NCBI GenBank assembly: GCA_019307815.1 | Contig: JAFDIV010000001.1 | Span: forward strand, 337,140 to 401,139 | Reading direction: 5' to 3' | Length of the DNA: 64,000 nucleotides | Source of the DNA: Deltaproteobacteria bacterium | Lineage (GTDB): Bacteria; Desulfobacterota; DSM-4660; Desulfatiglandales; Desulfatiglandaceae | Shown here: positions 8,797-17,596 of the stretch, piece after piece | Numbering within the stretch: position 1 is the first letter of the stretch | Layout of the letters: each line of letters starts with the position of its first letter | The notes under the pieces: generated by a model | What the model was told of the DNA's origin: nothing | The model's database searches: none | What the model saw: the letters and a program-made list of their open reading frames with translations, nothing else | Position numbers and translations under genes: made by a program

Positions 8797-9038
8797 TGGT
8801 TGTTGGAGTAAAAACAATCAATAATTTCTGGGGGGAGTGTCTCATAAAAGTCCTTGGGTATCTGAAACAAGCCCTTTGCAAGCCCCAAAGGGCGCCGGGA
8901 TTTTCTTGAGGGCGAAATGGGGCGAATTTCAGCTACGGGGACATTTCGTTTGCATAGAATTATGGTTTCCCCCTCCGCTACCTTTTCCAGGTATTTAGAA
9001 AGATGTGTCTTGGCCTCGTGTATGTTGACCCTTATCAT
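8793..9038 (-). CDS. Phd/YefM-type antitoxin partner of VapC
   Basis: 81 residues. The N-terminus MIRVNIHEAKTHLSKYLEKVAEGETIIL is the Phd/YefM DNA-binding fold, and the C-terminal half (from about residue 50) should wrap the toxin. These antitoxins usually repress their own operon. It starts 87 bp after the NE0113 CARF gene, so transcription could come from its own promoter or from the cas6 operon. Confidence 0.88.
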   Translation of the reverse strand: MIRVNIHEAKTHLSKYLEKVAEGETIILCKRNVPVAEIRPISPSRKSRRPLGLAKGLFQIPKDFYETLPPEIIDCFYSNNQ

Positions 9039-9125
9039 GCCTTAATACTAAGTCTAAAACTAGACTAAGCCAAGAAAAATACACTAGACAACTCCTGTCA
9101 ACAGCAGCTTGCCTCACCGGGATTG

Positions 9126-10253
9126 CTAATACAATATTTCAATCCTTTCCTTGTCCATAAGTATCCCGTAGCGGGTGTTGGGGCGGGAGCCGTGGGAAGC
9201 AATTTCGAGCTCTTTCAGGGCATAGGGACCGAAACGCTGTAGTATGTCCCTTTTTATTTTCCCTTTGTAGCTCATAAAGTTTTCCGCATTGAGCTGGGTT
9301 ATACCCGTATCACTCATTTCATCGATTGGTCTTGTACGGGATAGCTTCCTATATATTTCGGTGATCTCATCCTGGCTATTCAGAACTTGTCCCACGCCCA
9401 GGAAACAGTCCCTGCAATTGCCGCATGTTTGGACATCCCCCTTGGGGCAATTTTTCTTTTGTCGGGCAAAGAAGGTGTACAGCGCCATGCGAGCGGGCAT
9501 AAAATCCAGCTCCAGTGTCTTGTATATAATCTTCCCATAGACAAGATTGATGGTCAGGCGGCGCTCTTCCTCCTTTATCAAGGAAAGCATCAGGGTGCCA
9601 GGGTCTTTTGGGGCGTCAAGAAGTTCACTGCTTAACTGGTCGCGAATGGACACGAAAGGAATGTGAATAAGATTGATCTCGGCATATTTTGTTTCTTTAA
9701 ACAAAGGCCGGCCCTTGTCATCGTGCAGTTCTATAAGTTTCGATACCTTGGGAGGGTAAAAGAAATCACGATTACTTTCGAATTCAGGGGAGACCAGTAC
9801 GTGATAGAGCCGGTCCTGGGCCCTCCCGTACATCTGGGCCGCAAGGGTCATGCAAGAACTCATGGTCTTTCGGCCACCTGCCACTGAAAAGAATACGGCC
9901 GTGTGCCTATCTGATGTAAAGTGAAAGGCAAGTTCAAGGCATTTCTTCAAGAGATATTCATTGTCCTTTTCATCCCTTATGTCCGGGATCTCAATACCAT
10001 GTTCATCTGTTATGGTGTGGACGTTTTGAGGGCCGAAATCTATACTTGAAGGCTCAATGCCATATTCTCGGAGATAACGATGATAGTGTCCGCCTCCGTC
10101 TGCCAAGAGCTGGGCTAAAATTTTCTCTTTGCCGTCCCTTGTGGTAATCACATGGATGGTGTGAACTTGACGTTGACTGTGATGCAGGGCATAGAGGGTT
10201 TCCGTGATTACCTGGGGACTGAGCCCTGTCACTGCAAGGAGCACGTTTTTCAC
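9126..10253 (-). CDS. NE0113-family CARF protein of the type III system
   Basis: 375 residues. The opening MKNVLLAVTGLSPQVITETL and the central FSVAGGRKTMSS around residue 130 match the NE0113 (TIGR02584) CARF family linked to type III CRISPR, predicted to sense cyclic oligoadenylate. A cysteine cluster near residue 275 (NCPKGDVQTCGNCRDC) may bind metal. The C-terminus (SRPNTRYGILMDKERIEI) is shared by the family as I remember it. I cannot name the effector activity. The start overlaps the cas6 stop in an ATGA, so the two genes are coupled. Confidence 0.8.
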   Translation of the reverse strand: MKNVLLAVTGLSPQVITETLYALHHSQRQVHTIHVITTRDGKEKILAQLLADGGGHYHRYLREYGIEPSSIDFGPQNVHTITDEHGIEIPDIRDEKDNEYLLKKCLELAFHFTSDRHTAVFFSVAGGRKTMSSCMTLAAQMYGRAQDRLYHVLVSPEFESNRDFFYPPKVSKLIELHDDKGRPLFKETKYAEINLIHIPFVSIRDQLSSELLDAPKDPGTLMLSLIKEEERRLTINLVYGKIIYKTLELDFMPARMALYTFFARQKKNCPKGDVQTCGNCRDCFLGVGQVLNSQDEITEIYRKLSRTRPIDEMSDTGITQLNAENFMSYKGKIKRDILQRFGPYALKELEIASHGSRPNTRYGILMDKERIEILY

Positions 10254-11155
10254 TCTAATACCTCCATGGCGAATTTCCCCAAGCCAAAGGTGGTCTGCTT
10301 ACCCAGGTGAACCTTTTCACAGAAGCGTATCAGGGGCAGATAGGGCCCTATCAGACCCTCGTAAACTACGCTTCCCACGAGTCCTCCCATGAGCATTCCC
10401 CTGTCTTGGCGGTTTGAATAACGCCGCCAGTCAAACCAGGACAGATTCCTTTTGACCACTTCTATCTTTTCCGCATTCTTTACAAGCCCTCGGTAGTCAA
10501 GGGAGGGCTCCCCTTTGCCGTAATGTTCCATAAGAGAGGAAATTCTCCTGAGCATTGCCCTGGTTAGTACATGAAATGGCAGATCCGCATACAGACGGTT
10601 TCGGTATTTCAACCTGAGGGGGGTTATGATCCTGATTCTGAGACGAAGTTCGTCCTTAGAAAAAGTATATTGGTCCTCCAATCGGAGTGGGGCAGCGAGC
10701 TTTACCCTGCTGATGGTTTCGCTGGAGGCGGAGTAGATGACCGTGTCTTCATTCAAGACTTCATCTAAGGAAAATTTGCCTCTCTGCCCATTAACTTTCC
10801 TACCTATCCCTATTTTTCCCATTTCTTTAAAGGCATAGATGAAGTAAGGGAGACTATCGTTCACTTGTCCAAACAGAAGCAGGTCAAATGCAAAGGAACT
10901 ACCTGCAGAAAGATATGTTTCATTGCTAAGAGGCGGCTCGATCACAAAGGGATGGGGTGAAGTTTTTGTCTCAAATACCTCCATGTAAAGGCAGCGCTCT
11001 TTTAAGAGGCATTTTCCACATTCTTCCAATTTTAGTGCGCAGACCACCCTTTTGAGCGCTCTTCCGAACACTCCCCTGAAAGTAGATCCCTTGTAGGATG
11101 GAAGATGGCTTTCTGTCTCAAGGTGGCATATGAAATGGTATTTTCCAAAAAGCAT
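10250..11155 (-). CDS. cas6: Cas6 pre-crRNA processing endoribonuclease
   Basis: 301 residues, COG5551-type Cas6 RAMP that cuts pre-crRNA in the repeat, leaving the 8-nt handle. Supporting features are the N-terminal RAMP strand with STFRGVFGRALKRVVC, a cysteine group (CGKCLLKERC near residue 45), and the C-terminal glycine-rich loop GKQTTFGLGKF at residues 287-297. It is first in its own operon with the NE0113 CARF gene, with the shared palindrome 39 bp upstream, separate from the csm operon. Confidence 0.87.
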   Translation of the reverse strand: MLFGKYHFICHLETESHLPSYKGSTFRGVFGRALKRVVCALKLEECGKCLLKERCLYMEVFETKTSPHPFVIEPPLSNETYLSAGSSFAFDLLLFGQVNDSLPYFIYAFKEMGKIGIGRKVNGQRGKFSLDEVLNEDTVIYSASSETISRVKLAAPLRLEDQYTFSKDELRLRIRIITPLRLKYRNRLYADLPFHVLTRAMLRRISSLMEHYGKGEPSLDYRGLVKNAEKIEVVKRNLSWFDWRRYSNRQDRGMLMGGLVGSVVYEGLIGPYLPLIRFCEKVHLGKQTTFGLGKFAMEVLE

Positions 11156-11193
11156 GTCTAAAGATTAATATCGCAGAATAAGGGAAGGCACTG

Positions 11194-11207
11194 TTGCAAC
11201 GTTGCAA
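11194..11207. promoter_or_regulatory. Palindrome TTGCAACGTTGCAA upstream of cas6, candidate operator
   Basis: A perfect 14-bp palindrome 39 bp before the cas6 start, identical to the core of the site upstream of cas10 (8228-8241). No other intergenic stretch I read carries the exact 14-mer. A loosely similar GTTGCACGTAAC lies at 698-709 before the Cas02710 gene. Confidence 0.55.
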
Positions 11208-11302
11208 AGGTCGCGGGTCTTTATGTTTCGTTTATTTGCACTATACAGGAAAACTGCAAGTGTGTCAAAGCGCGGGAGACGACCAATTTTCTCTAAGTGG
11301 CT

Positions 11303-12070
11303 TTATGATGTAATAAATATTGAAACCGCCTCATTAAAAGGTCTATGTGCCTCGATCATTACCATGTGTCCGGCTGCTGGGATAATGGTGATCTTGCTTT
11401 GCTTTATCTTCTCCTGAAGTTTTTTGCAAAGCGAAGGTGGTGTAAGCTTGTCTTCCTCGCCGCAGATTATGAGGGTGGGCAGATCAATATTGTGGATTTC
11501 GTTGCGAACATCAAAGCGGTCACAGGCTGCAAAATCATTGTAGAGTGCTTTTTGGCCTACCTCCTTCATGAGTTGTGCGCCTTGGTTGAGCATAATGGGA
11601 GGGGCAGACGATGAATAGGCGTATTTCATGATTGCGTCAACAGTGTCGCTAAAATTTTTTTTCAATCCTTCCAGAAAGACCGGGGCCACCTTAAGTCGTG
11701 GGGCAGTGCCTACCAAGATCAGTGCCTTGATCAAATCTGGTCTTTGAAGAGCCACTTTTTGACATATGGCCCCACCCATGGAATGGCCCATCAGGACTAC
11801 AGGGGTCTCAAAACAGGCCTCCGTAACCTGTGTGAGCCACTGAGCATATGCGCTGATGTCTGCAAGATCATTGCGTGATGTGTTTCCGTGCCCGGGAAGG
11901 TCAATGGCTATGGCATTAAAGTTGCGGCCTAGGGGTCTTATCTGTGCGTTCCAGACCTCGGACCGACCTCCTGCCCCATGAATCATCAGGATTGTGGGCC
12001 TTTGCGGGTCAAATGACTTCGGCCATGCCCGATAGCCCACATTATGCTCTTTAAGCTTGTTCAGAGGCAT
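11303..12070 (-). CDS. Alpha/beta hydrolase
   Basis: 255 residues. The oxyanion region is MIHGAGG (29-35). The nucleophile elbow GHSMGG puts Ser at 97. The acid is in CGEEDKLTP and the His in AAGHMVMIE near the C-terminus. No signal peptide, so probably cytoplasmic. The substrate cannot be told from sequence. It is the last gene after ppsA and fabH, 9 bp behind fabH, which suggests a fatty-acyl or thioester-related role, but that is only context. Confidence 0.85.
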   Translation of the reverse strand: MPLNKLKEHNVGYRAWPKSFDPQRPTILMIHGAGGRSEVWNAQIRPLGRNFNAIAIDLPGHGNTSRNDLADISAYAQWLTQVTEACFETPVVLMGHSMGGAICQKVALQRPDLIKALILVGTAPRLKVAPVFLEGLKKNFSDTVDAIMKYAYSSSAPPIMLNQGAQLMKEVGQKALYNDFAACDRFDVRNEIHNIDLPTLIICGEEDKLTPPSLCKKLQEKIKQSKITIIPAAGHMVMIEAHRPFNEAVSIFITS

Positions 12071-12079
12071 GTCCTGCCC

Positions 12080-13072
12080 CTAAGCCCACTTGATCAGGGC
12101 ACTACCCCAGGTGAGCCCTCCTCCGAAAACTGGCATGCAAATCAAGTGACCCGGCTTAATGCTCCCATCCCTCACGGCCTCATCAAGTGCAATGGCACAG
12201 GAGGCAGATGAGATGTTGCCATATCTATCAAGGGTCACATAGAATTTTTCTATGGGGATTTTCAGGGTTTTAGCCATGGACTGAAACATCCTCAAGTTGG
12301 CCTGGTGAGGAATAAACCAGTCTACGTCCTGTACTGCTACACCATTTGCATCACACGCCTCTTTTATGGATTCAATGAAGTGCCTGACAGCTACCCTGAA
12401 GCTGGCATTGGCCTCGATCATGTTAAGGGTGTGGAGCCCCTTGTCCACGCTTTCGTGGCTGATGGGGGTGGTTTTGGAACCCCCTCCGGGGAGGAGAAGG
12501 TCTTGTCCGTTTTTTCCATCAGTGTGGACGTGGGTGGAAAGGAGCTCAGGACCTTCATCTCCCATAGTCACGATAGCTGCACCTGCTCCATCGCCCCAAA
12601 GGATGCAAGTGGTCCTGTCCTTCCAGTTAAGGGTCCTGGTCATTACCTCTGAAGCGGCCACAAGGATCAGTCTACATGTTCCTGCCTTCAAGTACTGCTC
12701 AGCTACGTTGAGGCCAAAAATAAAGCCGGAACAGGCGGCCGTCACGTCAAAGGTAATGGCCTGGGGTGCATCCAGTTTGGCCTGGAGCCAGTTGGCAGCA
12801 GAAGGACAACAGGTATCCGGTGTAATGGTGGCCACTATTATGAGATCCATATCCTTGGCTGTGAGGCCGGCCATTTCAAGGGCCTTCAGGGAGGCCTCAT
12901 AAGCAAGATCAGAAGTGGCCACGTCCGGCTCTGCAACGCGCCTTTCTCTTACCCCTGTCCTTTGGACAATCCATTCGTCCGTGGTGTCCAGCCCCATTTT
13001 TTTCAAATCAAAATTGGTTAGCACCTTGGGTGGCACGTAGGAGCCCGTGCCCAATATTCTTACTGCTTTCAT
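12080..13072 (-). CDS. fabH: Beta-ketoacyl-ACP synthase III
   Basis: 330 residues, the usual length. It condenses acyl-CoA with malonyl-ACP to start fatty acid synthesis. The triad is visible: Cys114 in TAACSGF, His256 in PHQANL and Asn286 in GNISSA. It sits 3 bp after ppsA, so it is in the same transcript. Because it is far from other fab genes here, it could also be a FabH-like paralog in a special pathway; the triad is fully conserved. Confidence 0.92.
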   Translation of the reverse strand: MKAVRILGTGSYVPPKVLTNFDLKKMGLDTTDEWIVQRTGVRERRVAEPDVATSDLAYEASLKALEMAGLTAKDMDLIIVATITPDTCCPSAANWLQAKLDAPQAITFDVTAACSGFIFGLNVAEQYLKAGTCRLILVAASEVMTRTLNWKDRTTCILWGDGAGAAIVTMGDEGPELLSTHVHTDGKNGQDLLLPGGGSKTTPISHESVDKGLHTLNMIEANASFRVAVRHFIESIKEACDANGVAVQDVDWFIPHQANLRMFQSMAKTLKIPIEKFYVTLDRYGNISSASCAIALDEAVRDGSIKPGHLICMPVFGGGLTWGSALIKWA

Positions 13073-13075
13073 ATT

Positions 13076-15556
13076 CTATGCTTTCTCCACCTCGATTCCC
13101 AATTCCTTTTCTTTTTTTGCCACAAGCAATCTGGTCTTAATCACCGTATCCGGGATAAGACTCATGGAGTCAATCCCGCATTCCACCAAGAACTCCGCAA
13201 AGTCCGGGAAATCACTCGGTGCTTGTCCGCATATCCCAATCTTGCGGCCTTTCTTTTTAGCTATATCTATGACCTGTTTGATAAGTCGTTTTACAGCCGT
13301 ATTTCGCTCATCATATATGTGGGAGACCAGTGCAGAGTCACGGTCTAGTCCCAGTGTCAATTGTGTAAGATCATTGCTTCCAATGGAAAAGCCATCAAAT
13401 ATTTCTGCAAATTCATCCGCACACACAACGTTACTGGGGATCTCGCACATCACGTAAATTTCCAGACCATCTTCTCCTTGGGTAAGGCCGAAACGCTTCA
13501 TAAGCTCAATGACCTTGCGGCCTTCTTCAGGCGTCCTGCAGAAGGGCACCATGACTTTGATATTAGTCAGGCCCACCTCGCTGCGGGCCTTGTGCAAGGC
13601 CCGGCATTCAAGCTCGAAGGCGGGCATGAACTTTTCGTCATAATATCGAGATGCCCCCCGCCATCCGATCATAGGGTTACTTTCTTGGGGCTCATACAGA
13701 TAGCCCCCCAAAAGGTTTTCGTATTCATTGGTTTTGAAGTCAGAAAGCCTGACAATCACGTCATTTGGATAAAATCCTGCTGCAATACGGCTTATCCCTT
13801 CTGCCAGCTTGTCAATGAAGAATTGTTTTTTGTCCTCATAGACACTAGTGATTTCATCGATCTTGTACACAACCCCTGCAACCCTTTGATCCTTTTTGGC
13901 CCTTTCTTTCAGCTTGTCGTATTCCAGTAGGGCCAATGGATGGATTCCGATGTGGGAGTTTATGATAAATTCCTCTCGGGCCAATCCTACCCCATCATTG
14001 GGGATCATTCCCTGGGAAAAGGCCTGTTCTGGAATCCCCACGTTCATCATGATTTTGGTTTTGGTCCGAGGCAGTTCCTCCAGATTCAGTCTTTCAACTT
14101 CATATTTGAGCAGTCCATCATAGACATTACCAGTTTCACCTTCGCAACAGGATACAGTGACCTCTTGTCCTGTTTTGATCACTTCATCGGCGTCGCCCGT
14201 CCCGATGATGCAGGGAATTCCCAATTCCCTGGACACGATTGCTGCATGGCAGGTCCTACCGCCTTTGTTTGTCACTATGGCCGCGGCAATCTTCATGACT
14301 GGTTCCCAGTCCGGGTCGGTCATGGTGGTTACGAGTACTTCACCTTCTTTGAATTGGTCCATCTCGGCCGTTGAATTAATAACCCTTGCCACCCCTTGGC
14401 CGATTTTTGTGCCCACTGCAGTACCAGTTACAAGGATAGGGCCCTTTTCCACCAGGCGATAGGTCTCGTATACATTACTGTCCCTCTGGGAGTGAATGGT
14501 CTCTGGCCGGGCTTGTACAATAAAAAGTTCACCAGTGCCCACGTTCACCCCATCGCCATCCTTGGCCCACTCTATATCCATGGGTTTAAAGTAACCGGCC
14601 TCCTGGCTGTAATGGTCTTCAATAATACAGGCCCATTCAGCCAATTTCAGGATTTCATCATCATCCAACACATATCGGTGTCGCTCAGCCAAGGTAGTTG
14701 GAACGTTTTTGACCGTGGCCTCATCGTCCATGGAATATATCATCTTGATATCTCGGTCTCCTACCTTACGGCTGATGATGGCCCGTTTTCCCTGCCTGAG
14801 TGTGGGCTTGAATACGTAATACTCATCAGGGTTCACAATACCTTGCACCACGTTTTCTCCCAGCCCATAAGCGGCTGTTATCAGCACCGCATCCTTAAAC
14901 CCGGTTTCGGTATCAATAGAAAACATGACGCCGGAGTAAGCTGAGTCGCTGCGGACCATCTTTTGCACCGCAATGGAAAGGGATACGTCGAATTGCCCGA
15001 ATCCCTTGTCATGACGGTAGGATATGGCACGATTAGTAAACAGTGAGGCAAAGCATTTACGGCAGGCATCCAGCACACTGCGTCTTCCACGGATGTTCAG
15101 ATAGGTGTCTTGTTGCCCTGCAAAGGAGGCGTCAGGGAGATCCTCTGCTGTGGCCGATGACCGGATGGCCACGTCAAGATTGTCTGTGCCCGCCAAGCCG
15201 AACTCCTCAGCAAGCTTGTCATAGGCCGTGTAAATGGCCTGGGTAAGATCTGGAGGGAACTCGGCATGCCGGATCACATCCCTCACCTCGCGGCCCTTAC
15301 GCATGAGATTGTTCAGATCATGGGTGTCCAGATCCTTGAGGATTTTTCGTATTTCATCTTCAATGCCAGCATATTTCAGAAAATACCGGTATGCGTAAGC
15401 CGTAATAGCAAAGCCGTTTGGGACCTTAATCCCTTTGCTATGCAGCTTTTGGTACATTTCGCCCAGTGAGGCATTCTTACCGCCTACGAGGGGCACATCC
15501 TCAATACCTATTTCGTTAAACCACAAAATAAACTTTTTGCTGTTGTCTGCCGCCAT
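13076..15556 (-). CDS. ppsA: Phosphoenolpyruvate synthase
   Basis: 826 residues. It makes PEP from pyruvate and ATP, a gluconeogenic step expected in anaerobes. Order: N-terminal ATP-grasp domain (VGGKNASLGEMY near residue 25; AIRSSATAEDLPDASFAGQQ near 145), phosphohistidine swivel domain with the catalytic His in GGRTCHAAIV near 430, and the C-terminal PEP/pyruvate domain with FSIGSNDLTQLTLG and GICGQAPSD. First gene of a three-gene run with fabH and the hydrolase. Confidence 0.95.
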   Translation of the reverse strand: MAADNSKKFILWFNEIGIEDVPLVGGKNASLGEMYQKLHSKGIKVPNGFAITAYAYRYFLKYAGIEDEIRKILKDLDTHDLNNLMRKGREVRDVIRHAEFPPDLTQAIYTAYDKLAEEFGLAGTDNLDVAIRSSATAEDLPDASFAGQQDTYLNIRGRRSVLDACRKCFASLFTNRAISYRHDKGFGQFDVSLSIAVQKMVRSDSAYSGVMFSIDTETGFKDAVLITAAYGLGENVVQGIVNPDEYYVFKPTLRQGKRAIISRKVGDRDIKMIYSMDDEATVKNVPTTLAERHRYVLDDDEILKLAEWACIIEDHYSQEAGYFKPMDIEWAKDGDGVNVGTGELFIVQARPETIHSQRDSNVYETYRLVEKGPILVTGTAVGTKIGQGVARVINSTAEMDQFKEGEVLVTTMTDPDWEPVMKIAAAIVTNKGGRTCHAAIVSRELGIPCIIGTGDADEVIKTGQEVTVSCCEGETGNVYDGLLKYEVERLNLEELPRTKTKIMMNVGIPEQAFSQGMIPNDGVGLAREEFIINSHIGIHPLALLEYDKLKERAKKDQRVAGVVYKIDEITSVYEDKKQFFIDKLAEGISRIAAGFYPNDVIVRLSDFKTNEYENLLGGYLYEPQESNPMIGWRGASRYYDEKFMPAFELECRALHKARSEVGLTNIKVMVPFCRTPEEGRKVIELMKRFGLTQGEDGLEIYVMCEIPSNVVCADEFAEIFDGFSIGSNDLTQLTLGLDRDSALVSHIYDERNTAVKRLIKQVIDIAKKKGRKIGICGQAPSDFPDFAEFLVECGIDSMSLIPDTVIKTRLLVAKKEKELGIEVEKA

Positions 15557-15849
15557 GGGTCCTCCCTGCTCAACAGTTGATCAGTTGAAGGCGCACAGGC
15601 CAAAGGCCAAATCCCCAAAAATATGATGCACCTACAGGTATCACTAACGGCAATGGTTGTCAATCCGCAAAATATGGTATAGATAAAAGGGATATTTGCC
15701 TGGGGCAATTCGTAAAGACACAGTGGCCGATTGCCATTTCCAGTCAAACGAGGAAATTTCCTTCTCTACAATGCCAAACACATGTGCCCGCCGAGTTCAA
15801 TATTTAAGATTCCCACACTAAAGGCGGCCATGAACAGCAGGAGGAGCAA

Positions 15850-17004
15850 ATGACATACATGCCGAAAAAATACATATACCTGGACCACAATGCCACTACG
15901 CCTGTAGCACCAGAGGCGGCAGAGGCCATGTTGCCTTATATGAGGGAGAAGTTCGGGAACCCTTCAAGTGACTATGCCTTGGGCCTAGAGGCCAATGAGG
16001 CAGTGGAAGGGGCCCGTGAAGAAGTTGCACAGCTCGTTGGTTGTGAGCCTGAATGCATTGTTTTTACTTCTGGGGGGAGTGAATCCAATAACCTTGTGCT
16101 AAAGGGTGTGGTAGATTTCAGGGTCCCGGAAAAATCCCATATTATCACCTCCTCGGTGGAACATCCGGCCGTATTGAATCCTGCCCTGTACCTGATGGAA
16201 TTGGGGGTCAGGGTTACTATATTGCCTGTGGACCGTTATGGCCGGGTGGAGCCCGCAGACGTGGAAAAGGCCATTACGCCTGATACCAGACTTATCAGTG
16301 TTATGTTGGCCAATAATGAGACAGGAACGCTTCAGCCCATAAGGGAGATCTGTGAGGTGGCCAAGGGCTATGGAGTTCCTGTGCATACGGATGCAGCCCA
16401 GGCGGTAGGAAAGATAGAAGTGCAGGTGGACGCCTTGGGCGTGGACTTCTTGTCCATAGCAGGGCACAAGCTTTACGGACCAAAGGGTGTGGGGGCGCTG
16501 TTTATAAGAAAGGGCAGGGAGCTTACACCTTTAATCCATGGCGCCTCTCAGGAAAAGGGACTGAGGGCCGGAACCGAAAACGTGATCCTCTCCGTTGGCC
16601 TTGGGGCAGCATGCCGATTGGCCCGACAAAGGCTCACCCAGGATATGGCCTTTATGCGGAGGCTCAGGGATAGGCTTCAAGAGCTACTTTTTGGTGCCCT
16701 GAAAGGGTTGGTGCTCAACGGACACCCAGTGGAAAGGCTCCCCAATACCCTAAATGTGTCTGCACCGGGTATTGAAGGATCGGCCATTCTAGGGGGGATC
16801 CCTCGCATTATGGCCTCAACAGGTGCCGCATGCCACGAAAAGAGTGTAAGGCTTTCTCATGTACTCTCTGCAATGGGGGTGCCCGAGGAGGTTGGTATGG
16901 GTGCTCTGCGGCTGACTGTTGGCAGGACAAACGACATGGATCAGATAGAGGAAGCGGCAAAGCTACTTATTGCGCGGATAAAGGAGATGAGGAATGGAAA
17001 ATAA
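15850..17004 (+). CDS. Cysteine desulfurase (NifS/IscS-like)
   Basis: 384 residues, PLP aminotransferase class V. It mobilises sulfur from cysteine. The start KYIYLDHNATTPVAPEA, the PLP lysine in AGHKLYGPKGVG near residue 210 and the catalytic loop STGAACHEKSVRLSHVL with Cys near 330 are seen. The loop reads GAACH where IscS usually has GSACT. No iscU-like scaffold follows. GGAGG lies before ATG 15850. The 3' end overlaps the next gene by 11 bp. Confidence 0.9.
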   Translation: MTYMPKKYIYLDHNATTPVAPEAAEAMLPYMREKFGNPSSDYALGLEANEAVEGAREEVAQLVGCEPECIVFTSGGSESNNLVLKGVVDFRVPEKSHIITSSVEHPAVLNPALYLMELGVRVTILPVDRYGRVEPADVEKAITPDTRLISVMLANNETGTLQPIREICEVAKGYGVPVHTDAAQAVGKIEVQVDALGVDFLSIAGHKLYGPKGVGALFIRKGRELTPLIHGASQEKGLRAGTENVILSVGLGAACRLARQRLTQDMAFMRRLRDRLQELLFGALKGLVLNGHPVERLPNTLNVSAPGIEGSAILGGIPRIMASTGAACHEKSVRLSHVLSAMGVPEEVGMGALRLTVGRTNDMDQIEEAAKLLIARIKEMRNGK

Positions 17005-17566
17005 AGACAAACCAGCGCTGCTCATCATCGATATGGTCAAGGATAACTTTGACGAGAAGAAGGGACTGCCAATTACACCTTTGGCTAAGGCCATCATTCC
17101 GGCAATCAATAGAACCATTGACGCGTTTAGGAAGGCCGGATGGCCCATTATTTTTTCAACAGATGCCTTTCATAAGGAGGACTTTATCTTTAAAGGAAGG
17201 ATGAAACCCCATTCCCTGGCCGGCACAACAGGGGCAGAGGTCATTGATGAGCTCCACAGGCTAGAAGAGGATTACTGGCTTCCAAAACCCCGATTTTCGG
17301 CCTTTTTCAAGACAGGACTTGAAGACTGGCTCAGGGCCAAAGGAGTGACCCTTTGTGCGGTTGCAGGCATTGCCACTAATTTTTGCGTGCTTACCACGGC
17401 CATGGATGCACTATGTCATGACTTCAAGGTGGTGATTCTTGAGGACTGCACGGCTGCGACATCCACACAGATCCATGAAAACACGCTTAACCTTTATCGT
17501 AAAAACCCTCTCTTTCCCCTGTTTCGGGTGATGCAGAGCCAGGAGTTTGTGGATTCGTTGCTATAG
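16994..17566 (+). CDS. Cysteine hydrolase (isochorismatase/nicotinamidase superfamily)
   Basis: 190 residues. The Asp-Lys-Cys triad of this superfamily can be placed at Asp13 (LLIIDMVKDNF), Lys98 (PKPRFSAF) and Cys131 (GIATNFCVLTTAMDA). Members hydrolyse isochorismate, nicotinamide, ureidoacrylate or similar amides; the substrate is not clear here. It overlaps the cysteine desulfurase gene by 11 bp, so the pair is translationally linked. A role in nicotinamide salvage is possible but unsupported. Confidence 0.85.
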   Translation: MENKDKPALLIIDMVKDNFDEKKGLPITPLAKAIIPAINRTIDAFRKAGWPIIFSTDAFHKEDFIFKGRMKPHSLAGTTGAEVIDELHRLEEDYWLPKPRFSAFFKTGLEDWLRAKGVTLCAVAGIATNFCVLTTAMDALCHDFKVVILEDCTAATSTQIHENTLNLYRKNPLFPLFRVMQSQEFVDSLL

Positions 17567-17596
17567 CCAGAGAAAAGGGGCCCGTTTTTGCCCTTT

